Source: Ciona intestinalis (lineage: Eukaryota; Chordata; Ascidiacea; Phlebobranchia; Cionidae). From it: 64,000 nt of DNA. The DNA lies in assembly GCF_000224145.3 (NCBI RefSeq), contig NC_020175.2:2641278-2705277 (forward strand), in the 5' to 3' direction. Below the pieces are notes generated by a model that saw only the letters and a list, made by a program, of their open reading frames with translations, made no database searches and was not told where the DNA came from. How positions within the stretch are numbered: the first letter of the stretch is position 1; each line of letters opens with the position of its first letter. The translations under genes were made by a program, and so were the position numbers. Shown in pieces: positions 48,664-58,500 of the stretch.

Positions 48664-49276
48664 GCTTGCAAAACACAACGTCATTTCACTTTTTCCCCTG
48701 CGTCACCAAGGTAACTCGTTACTAACTTCGTTTCGCTTATTAGATCAGGATGTTACCTTTGCATTTATTCTTCAGCTGTAAACCCTCAACATTGTTTTCT
48801 ACACTACTGCACAATTTTCTGCTCGAGCGTAAATTTATAACGATGTTTTACCTTTAGTCACATATTAGCCGTGTTTTTTTACAAGAACTATTAATAATAC
48901 CTTTTGAAAATGCACAATTGCAATTGTTGTGTCAGAAATTCTAACAAATGACTGCGGTTTGGTACATGTAGCCGGAAAATTAACGAATGGCGTATCCCTA
49001 TTATACAAGGTAATTTGACACTTACGAAAATCACAATCAGTCTGCAGAAAAGAGGGAATTTATCATTGCTATTTCGGGAACGTTCCTTAAGGACCAAAAG
49101 GGTTAAATAGTGACTGTGGGGTATTTTTATGTACCGTATAGAAGAAATTCGTACGCGCTATGCATTTAACTCTAAATGCGGTGTGGCCTGACCAGAGACA
49201 TACTAAAGCTAAAAAAACGGAATAAACACAGGAATTTAAATATCAAATTCCGCCCCTAATCGAACGAAATACGTTA

Positions 49277-49475
49277 TGTAGTACTGTGAGGTAAGATAGA
49301 ACACCTTTAGCACATAATATGCAAATATCCCTATCGTGTTTTAAACAATTACCAACGGTCTATATGGGAGTTGGGACGATACGATTTTTAATTCTTTGAA
49401 TGTTTTTTGTTTTCTACAAAATGGGACGAGAAAATTTAATAAAAATATATCCCATCTTTCCCCACCCTACTATAT
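49277..49475 (-). mobile_element. MITE copy, full length
   Basis: Left end GTAGTACTGTGAGGTAAGAT diverged; right end CCCCACCCTACTATA clean. Confidence 0.87.
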
Positions 49476-50175
49476 TTTAGAAAGTCGAGCGACCTGAACA
49501 CCGACTACAGTTGAAACACTTATCTTTCAGTGAACCGTACGGACCACTGCTCGCTTTTATTTTTAAATACAATACAAGATCGAGCGTAAGCAAAACTGCA
49601 TTTTTTTACAAAACATAGAAAACTGTGGCACGAACAAAAGTATTTTGGGCGCGCAATATTAGACTCAATACACCAAGTTCGCTTCTCTGGTAAACCTGTT
49701 GACGAATCTCATGTAAAACTAAACAAATTGTTTTCTTCATTAAAAATAAGTAAGTGCAGAAGAATTGGAACTGACTTTTTATATCGGTTCTGCGAATGCA
49801 GAGCGTCATAATAATGGGTATTATTGTTATGTAAAGCAACCATCTAAGCGCTGGAATTTACCCAGCGCTGTAAGTGGTATATAAATGGGAAACATGCTAC
49901 AGAAACTGGGATTTAGGCCAGAGTTGGGCCATCACTAAAAGAAGTAGTTTACTATGCAAGGAATGGCTGTTGTAGCTCTGTGGCTAGGTGTTTTACCCAT
50001 CAAGCGGTAAAAAAAACACATTGCCCCTTTAAAATGGCTAGATTATTCACATGCACGATAAGACACGCGGAGAATTTTAGTTTTAGGCTTTTCCCAGCTC
50101 TGTTTTTCCCAGCTCTGTCAAAATTTTTTTTACCATGCGGTAGAAAATCCAAACATGGGACTTTTAAGATAAGAG

Positions 50176-53100
50176 TTATATCTCGTCTCGACGCTTTACT
50201 GGAGACTTGATACTTGCTGATCGTTTTAGGTTGTGGCCAACGCCAAAGTCTGGCACTGGTTGTGTGTCTGGTAACTCCATCTTTACTCCTGTGACCACTG
50301 CTCCAGGATTAGGGTCCGGAGGTAGAGGGGAGGAGGAATGTTCGGTTTTAGTCTGTGTTGAATGGAGGTTGGATGGTGGTTCTGTATCTTTTCGCATTTC
50401 GCCGCTTGCGTTATTATGTGCGGTGTCATTTTCGTGCTGCATGTCTTGACTTTCGGTATCAGGGTATAAGACCTGGGAAAGATTTTGTGATTTAAGTCAA
50501 TATTATGTGCTGTGTTTACGTGACAGTACGCACTGTTATGTAACAATGGCGGAAATATGAGTAGACCCATTGCATGGGAAATTTAGTTGCTATTTTTAGC
50601 ATGACTGCGAACTAAAGCTGTTTTGTGAATGATGGTAAAAATAGATAAAAAAAACACTAGATATCTTTATATGTGATCTAATATTTAATGCTTACGTTAC
50701 TTATACACACCTCATGCTAAAAAAACATAAACCTTATAAAAAAACTAAATTATCCTTATATATTACACCTGCATTTACATAATTTAAAATAAATCGGTTT
50801 TAAAAAGGAAATAAAACAACTAAATATAAACTGCTCATGCGGTCCTTCACAGACGAAATAAAACTATGAACTTACATTTCCATCTTTCAAAATGACTTCC
50901 GACTTCGGGTAAAGGGAAGGGTTAAAAGGTCGTACGATCGAGTTGGGAGGTTCTACTATTGTGTAACCGTTATCTGACTGCGGGTGCTCCAGAATTTTCC
51001 GTGTGCGGTGGCCTTGTGGTATGTCAATCAAACCATCTTCATTGTTGTCAATGCTAAACGGTCCATAGCTCGGCGCAATGAATAAACCGAATGATAAAAT
51101 CATTACCTAAAAAGGTGAATGTGGTTAATTTAGTTCAGTATGGTTTTTAATCCTCTTAATTCACAGAATATTGTATAATAATAACTTTCATTTGTCTCTT
51201 TAATTACGGTAGCGAAGATTTAGAAATATTTTAAACAAAAGACAGGGTATAGCGACAAAAACAACTGTTGTTGAACATGCTTACAGTAAAACATATTTAC
51301 ATTTAATTGGAAGAAATAAGCGTGTTCGATACACCTAGCAGACAAACGACCCATTTATGTTGAATTATAACTATTATCAAGTTAAACTTCTAATCAATTC
51401 TATATAAAAGCCAATAGCAAGGTATTTAAGGGATTTATGTGGGAGTTGGCCTATTACCCCATAAAAATATGATATTGATTTAAAACTGGTCTTCAAAAAC
51501 ATAAGACACACAATAGCGTTCGACTTACCATTAAGCATGTGGTAGCTTTCGTTGTCTTACTGCTGTTCTTTTTCACAGCATCGTGTACTTGCTTGAGCTG
51601 CTCTAACAGAGTGAAGTTTTGCTGTTCAAGTTGTTTTACACGCTGGGAAAGAGCCTGGTTAAGGTTGGTGCATTTTGTTACACGAGCTTCGAGGCCACCG
51701 ATGTAATCTTTCTTCTTCTGTCGGCTTGCCATTGCAGATTTCTGTAGAAAACATATAGACGTTATATTTTCTTTAAAAAAATAGATTCACATTTACAAAT
51801 TCAGTTAAGACTAACTATTTACTTTAAATAGATAAAGCATTAACAAAATAGATTTTTCAATTGTTTAAAACATACACCACCACCTTGAGAAATCAAAAAA
51901 GTCCACTTAATTTAAAAGTCATAAAATATAAATTACAGATTTATAATCACAAAATTGTGTTGCACGTAACCAATATTTTATTAAAAGTGAGGAAACACTT
52001 CAGTTTTCGTGTTGCATTTGAGCCTAATTTTAAACATATTTTGGAGCACAGGTGTTTTTTTAAATTTTGAAATATGGCTCTTTGATAATGTTAATAAACC
52101 CCTTTAATTAAAAATCTAAAAACAAAAATGACACAAATTAAAATGAATATACCCAAACAGGTTACCAGCCATTCATTCACACTCAAATAAATGTTAAACA
52201 AATTCTTAAACAATATTCCATCACATTTGTCATTACCTTGTTCCGAATTTTTCGACGGACTTTTTTCAAAACCCTTTCCTCGTATTTAGTAAGCGGAAGA
52301 TCTGTGGGGATCGTCATGTTTTCTTCTTTCAACAGTTTTTGTTCCTCAGCTAAAATATTATCGCATTTTAAAACTCAAAACTTTAAGTTCTTGGCTATTT
52401 GGCAATGTTACACATAACGAAATATTTAATTATTTCAAACAGTAGGACAGACCAAGAAATGTAATGATTTTAAGAATGAAGCCATATTATATTATGAAAA
52501 AAATTATAATTAAAAGTGTTTGATTAGTGTTGTTGTACATACTGTTCCAACCACAGTATTGCGTAATGCATATATACAAAATGATGTACATCGCACCAAG
52601 CTTATAACTTTGTAATAATTGCACAGTTATATGTGGACTTTATTACATATATTATGTCTATTACTAAAACCATTGTCTCATTCGTACCTGTCAAAACTAG
52701 GGGCTTAAAATTAGGCAGCAACACACTGGTTGCAGTATGCCTTGTAGCAGCAGTGTCCATGTCAACTGTAGTTGATTCCGATCTGTAAAGTTCTCCGCTG
52801 CTACCAGAGTGAACAGATCCGTTGCAACTATCACTGTCGCCGCTAAAGCGCTTTTGACGGAGGTTACTGGCATCGATTACACTTAAATCTAAGGTCACGT
52901 CTTCTGTTTGATGATTGTGTATTGCCCCAGGTAAAGTACCATTGTTAATTTGATCGATTTCGAAGTCGGAAAAATCGAATTCAAATGCGCCGTTTCCGAA
53001 TAATTGGTCACTGCTGCTGGAGGAGTCGTGTTCTGGTCGGAACTGGTCGTACTGGTTGTCATTTTTAGGGGAGCTAGAATAAAAATAAATACCGTTTGTG

Positions 53101-54289
53101 GTCAGTTAATTGAATAAAGCAGTAATTTAGGGTTATTTTTGGGGTAATGGGCAAATCTTGGCTTAAATCTTGGGACCAATGGCGTGCCACGTTGTGGCCT
53201 TACCCACATAAAATAGTATTTAGGGGAAATAAATCAACTCGGCTAAAATTACTCGCTGTAGAACCTCACCTATATAGGATGCTGTAATGTGATACGTAAA
53301 ATGTACGAAAAAAGTGAACTTATCTAAATTCTTACTGTTTCTTGTTCGCCATGGAAATAATTGCGAAGAAAATTAAAAAGTTGTTTAGCTTGAAAAACTT
53401 ACAGAAAGCATTCATCATAAAATGATTATTAATAAGACTTTTATTTTTGTGGATACCTGCTAATTGAAGATACCCCACTATCACTAGGTGGAGCTGGTGA
53501 GCACTGTGAAATGTTGGAAGCCCCAGCATAATCGTGATCGGTGTCAACAACCTTTGAACTTTGTGATTGCTTCAATAATAGGGATGCTTCTTCAGTCTGG
53601 TATTATTAGACAATTATTTAGAAATTGCAAAAGATTTAGTTCAGAGTAAGAATTAAGTAGATAACTTTAAGATGTATGAAAAAAACACCTCGTACCAACT
53701 TACAAAGTACCACATGTAACTCTGTGGGTGATTGTTTTTTATTATGTGGCTATCAATTTAGACAACTCATTAGTGACCACTTTGTTGGAGCAATTGCCAT
53801 TAAGTGTCCTGCCCAAAGACACATACGCCCACAATAGTAGCAGCGACAGGCATTGAACCTATATTCTTTGGGTTAGAGGCAGACACGCTAACCAACTGTG
53901 CCACGGCGTACATGTATCCATATTTATGCTTTTTGGGGTCACAGCACAAATACGAAGAGCACTAACCTAATAAGTTACTTAATACCTTCACACATGAAGT
54001 TTTACATGAACATATATTCATATATAAGTTATGAATATACCTGAACACAGGGGGTGGTAGAATTACAAGCGTTGATATAAATTCCTGTGTTTGGGCTTTC
54101 AACAGAACTGAGGTTAAGAAACTCATCAATGAAATCTGTTTCTCGTTTGTTCTCTTTGTATCCAACCATATTTGTGGGGTAGAGTTGGGAAGATTGTTCT
54201 AGAAGATCGTTGATGTCGCCGTACTCCATGTGGCTGAGTTCGGATGCAAATTCATCGTCAGGAAATGGAAGAGTAAGAACAGAATCCAT
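50176..54289 (-). CDS. CREB3L: CREB3/OASIS-family membrane-bound bZIP transcription factor, complete
   Basis: These factors sit in the ER membrane, move to the Golgi, and are cut by S1P/S2P to release an N-terminal bZIP activator. Seven exons: 54289-54041, 53596-53457, 53073-52688, 52349-52237, 51741-51529, 51106-50876 and 50472-50176, giving 542 residues. The N-terminus is acidic and Ser-rich (activation region). The family's pre-basic block [19 protein letters not shown] ends exon 4. The basic region continues [20 protein letters not shown] with the N-x4-A-S-R contact pattern. Leucine heptads run to about residue 350. A membrane segment lies at about 362-380 ([20 protein letters not shown]). 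A luminal RKIL (403-406) fits the S1P RxxL site and sits about 20 residues after the membrane, as in vertebrates. The luminal tail is Pro/Ser-rich. The paralogue (CREB3, L1-L4) is not assignable. A TGACGTCA lies ~530 bp upstream. Confidence 0.94.
51196..51352 (-). repeat. Dispersed repeat family R3, copy 1
   Basis: The complement of this stretch reads CTAGGTGTATCGAACACGCTTATTTCTTCC..., ...TGTTCAACAACAGTTGTTTTTGTCGC... and ...ATTTCTAAATCTTCGCTAC. It matches 57716-57885 nearly end to end and 62140-62235 in part. Size is at least 160 bp. No inverted ends were recognised. It lies in a CREB3-like intron. Confidence 0.75.
53141..53216 (+). repeat. Short repeat R2, copy 5
   Basis: GGGGTAATGGGCAAATCTTGGCTTAAATC... 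then CCAATGGCGTGCCAC and TACCCACATAAAATAG. The most complete copy; CREB3-like intron 2. Confidence 0.6.
53672..53912 (-). mobile_element. SINE, best full-length copy
   Basis: Read on the minus strand it begins with a tRNA-like head: an A-box-like TGGCACAGTTGGTTAGCGTG and a B-box-like GGTTCAATGCC about 33 nt later. It then has GTGGGCGTATGTGTC, the domain GCAGGACACTTAATGGCAATTGCTCC, and AGTGGTCACTAATGAGTTGTC. The tail is GTTGGTACGAGGTG. Pol III box spacing fits a tRNA-derived SINE; it may be the composite SINE Cics-1 known from Ciona. Located in CREB3-like intron 1. Confidence 0.88.
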
Positions 54290-55514
54290 TGTTTTCAATG
54301 TGCGCGAACGTTAAAGCATTTAACAATGTTTATTTTTTGTAAAGGCAAAACAGAAATCCACTAGGTGACTGTGAAATATGTACAGTATTGTTATTGTGTC
54401 GTTTTTCTAAAATATATCTATAAATATATTTTTAGGCAATGCAAAGGTGGTACTTGTGATGGTACTTTATAAATGGGCCAAAATATCCCTATTAACGTAT
54501 ATAATGAAGCAGTACACGTTGCTAACTTTCTACTATGTTTATGTTTTGCACAACAGCTGTCTTAATGACTCAGCCCATTAAAATACCATACGTGTTTCGA
54601 AACGTACCCATACACTCAAGACTCAACATAGGCTTAAAAACACAACAAAAACTTCCTATACGTGTTATACTAACTGAGTAGCTTTAAGCTGTCTACACGA
54701 ACACGATCGAAAAAGTGCGTTAGGTTTGAAAATTAATATTTTGCTCAAAACCTGACGTGTCTACAAGAATCATGTGATTTCGGTGATTTCCCGGAATCTG
54801 CTCCAACAGGACACTTTTGACGTCACAGAAGGATGATGTAATCGAAAACAATCGCCATGAAAATCGCAAACCAGACAAGCGGGGACGGAAAATTAAACTT
54901 TACATAATACAAAATGAATGCGACAGTAAATATCGTTAAACACAATTTAGATTGAAATATAAAATAAAAGATTTAGTTGACAAAAAGAAATGCACATTTT
55001 TTTTTAATTTTTAAGTTTTTATAAACGAACTCAGTTTTGAAAAGAAAAATTATAATTCGTAAAATGACTGGAACTTTATTTCATAAGTAGTCTGTTCAAG
55101 CACAAATATAAATTGCGAAAGGGCTATACAAGACCTAAAAACATAAAATTTATTGAAAAACACTTTCTGCTATCTTTATCGTATGACGAGTTTCTCGATA
55201 CAGTTGATTGATTATTCTAGGTGGTTCCCCTTTTGAAAGGCGAATGTTAAGTAAGTTCAAATTAATTAAAGAAACAAAAAGAGAAGTAATTGAAATTATG
55301 TTTAATTAATTAAGTTTTAAATTTTAAACCAGCTTAATTTTTTACCAGTAGAAACTCATAGTTTATCAAAAAGATGAAATAAAGCTTCAAATTTGTGTTC
55401 TTAAATTGCCTGTTGTTTGTACTTGTTGTTATTTGACTTTCTGTGTGTGGATTTACGGTCGTTGTATAAATACTGTATCCATATAAACAAGAATACAGCT
55501 GACCCAATTTCAAG
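54290..55514. promoter_or_regulatory. Shared upstream region of CREB3-like and GRIPAP1
   Basis: A 1.2 kb divergent intergenic region. TGACGTCA, a full CRE palindrome, lies at 54818-54825, beside GGATGATGTAATC. As CREB3-family proteins can bind CRE-type sites, self-regulation is possible but unproven. The GRIPAP1 ATG is preceded by acceptor-like GAATACAG at about 55497, which could be a cis or trans-splice acceptor. No other gene or known repeat seen. Confidence 0.35.
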
Positions 55515-58500
55515 ATGGCGCAATCATTGTCGGAAGAAGAGTTTCATAGAATGCAGGTTGGTTTTCCATTTATTTTTTTTTTCAAAGTTTACCCTGAACT
55601 TGTTTACAGGATTTTATCAAGTGTGCATTTCTCTATACCTAGTGTAGTGTGCATTTTCTGTAAGCAAAAAGGTTTAGAATTATTTGGCTTAATTTCACAA
55701 TATCTTTCCAATATATTCTGTTCCCCTTTCAAATATTCATTTAAAGTGATTATAATAGTTTTATTTGGTTGTTACTATACTTATCTACGTTGTTATTATC
55801 GTTTTTTCTTTTTTTTTCTCCGGAAAATCTTTTTTACTAAAATTATGTCTTCCATCGCTGCATAAAGAAATGCAATATGCGGTAATGGAAAACTGAGATG
55901 AAAACAGCATAGACAAGTTTAATGTTTATAGCAGTCATTTTAATTGACCATAGCCTCAACTGTGGTTACTACCCGCTTGCGAAATAAAATTTATATATAC
56001 AATCTAAACTTTTAGGAATATATTTAAAAATTTAATGCAGATTCAAATCCTTGAGATGCGAACAGAAAATTACAAACTAAAAGATGAAAATAAAAAGCAA
56101 GCAATGCGTCTAAAAGATCTCACTGATAAAGAGACAAGATTAGATAAAGAATTAAATAAGCAAATAAAACTAAAAAAGTGAGTAGCCTGTTTATATATAT
56201 ACATAAACAATGTATCCTATATTTGTTTTTAAATAGGGAAAAAATAGGTATAATGTAAATTACATGTTTTTTAGTTTAATTTACACCACAATAATTTCCA
56301 TTAAAAATATTGAGTATAATTTCAATATTGTGTTTGTGAATAGTCAACCCATACAGCATACCAGATTCAAAATCATTAACGTCTTATTGCGTCACGCAAT
56401 CTGCATGAATTTTCTTTGGAAAAACTCTTTCCGTTCAGCACATATGATATATTTTTATACGAATGTATTTGATCATGTATAAATACAGGATACAAATTTG
56501 ATTGTAAATGTTTGGCTAGGCTTAAAGTCATGTAACATTTTATATAATTTCCCTTTTTTATATTTCAATCATATTCTATGATACAGGGCGCTGTCAACTT
56601 TAAACAAAAGTAAACAAGCACAAGAATATGAAGCATTACTACAAACAACTGAACAAGAGTTTGCATTACAAAACCAAACTCTTATGCAGGAACTGGCACG
56701 GGTGGGTTAAAGTTTTGCTGTGTTTGTTTCTGTAATTAGTTATTTATTACTATTAGTTATTACCAAAAAGTTATTGGCTCTCTGCCTTTTTTAGCTCACA
56801 AGTTTTTGTGTGTAAGAAATATCACAGAACACCAAAATATTTTTAGTGTTCTGCTAGTACATGATCATTTTTTTAAAACTGTACTCTTATGTGTTAAACT
56901 GGTAACACTCTGGTGTTCCATGGAAAAATCTGGAACACCAGTACAAAATTACTGATGTAACTTTAACCTATATAAACATATTGTATAGGCTATGTATATG
57001 ATTTTGGCGCTATTGAAAAATTTTCAGATACGTTACATTTAGGCTGGTAAAAAGTGTTAGAGGTTGCAGGTTGGTAGTTAGGGGTTATTGGTTAGGGGCT
57101 TAGGACTAGTTCCGCTAGTAGTTATGTTTAGCGGTCAGATAACGTAGGGGAAGGTTTCTTCACTAGCACAATGATTTTTTAAGTGGAAGTAACTAAGTAA
57201 TTTATTTGTATTGCTTTTCTAACTCTAGCTTTCTGCACATGTTGAAAAACTTGAGAAAGACAACAAAAGTTTGAACACGGACGGTCATGGCAGTGATGCT
57301 GCTACTGATTCTGAATTACGAAGAGTACAAGCGCAAAACACAGCGTTGAAAAGAACAGTTGAAAGTAAGTCTAATTACTGTTGCGTAATAAAAATCAATC
57401 AATTTAATGTTTAAGTAATTAATAATGTGTCTATTTTATCAACTTAAGCTTTTGTTTATGTTTTTACTTACCTTGTCCAAGGAAATTAACATTTTGTCAA
57501 ATGTAGTTTTAAATACTTGTTTTTATTAGAAATTTAACTATAAAACATAACCCACAAAGTTACATACGTTGTAACTAGTAAGCAATAAGCATCCACAAGG
57601 TTTATAAAACAGTGCACGTGCCACAAGGATAAATTAGTTACTTTTATTCATTCAACCGAAACTTATAGTTTAGCAACCAACTAACTTGGTAATATTTAAA
57701 CATAAATGACTTGTTTGTCTGTAGGTGTAACGACCGCGCTTATTTTCTTCCAATTAAATGTAAATATGTTTTTAACTGTAAGCCTGTTTTAACAACTGCT
57801 GTTTTGTCGCTATATCCTGTCATTTCAATTAAAATATTTCTAAATCTTCGCCAACGTAATCGAAGATACAAATAAAGTTACTATTATTATTATTAACATT
57901 TTTTCAAACCAATTTTACATATTATTAATATTTAGTATCAGTAGTATTGTTGTTTCCGCTTCACTTCCCAGTCCAATAACTCTCTTTATAACCATTCATT
58001 TAATCATTTTATTGAAAGGAAATTAAAGTAGCGGCCATAAGAGATTAGAAATATGAAAATTAGAAATGCAGCTTTTGTATAATCATTATCTTATATTAAA
58101 AGAGCTAATTCACAATAAACTTGTTGGGCAATTTTGAATTATATATATATATATATATAATTCAAAATATGTAAAATTTATATATATATATATTTATTAA
58201 TAAATAGACCAAAGATTTTAAATCATTTCTACTCCCTATGATTTACTACTGTTTGGTTTAGTTAGAGGTTGTATTTAACAAGTGGTTTAACATTTAACCG
58301 ATGCTCAGTTGTAAAGTATTGATTTTCCTTGCACTTTGTGTCAACATTACTGAGGCTTTTCAACTATCTTGCGAAGCTAGCCATTTCCTGAGCTCTGGCC
58401 CGATTCAATTTTATTGACCGGCTTTAATATAATTTATCTCAAATCCGAATTTGAATATATATCTATTGACAACTTAGATCTTTAAAACAACTTATGTTAT

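Larger units (their letters stand above)
48198..50175. other. Intergenic between 7TM gene B and CREB3-like
   Basis: Holds two MITEs and an exon-like piece at 48597. Open frames at 48891-49097, 49606-49839 and 49980-50210 show no resemblance to known proteins. Part of the right end is probably the CREB3-like 3' UTR, although no clear poly(A) signal was seen within 500 bp of its stop. Confidence 0.45.

Noticed and set aside
49980-50210. 76-codon plus-strand frame opposite the CREB3-like 3' end
   Set aside because: Overlaps the end of a well-supported coding exon on the other strand and resembles nothing known.
58131-58200. AT-rich hairpin as a terminator or structured RNA
   Set aside because: Simple (AT)n slippage with short complementary arms explains it; no transcript evidence.
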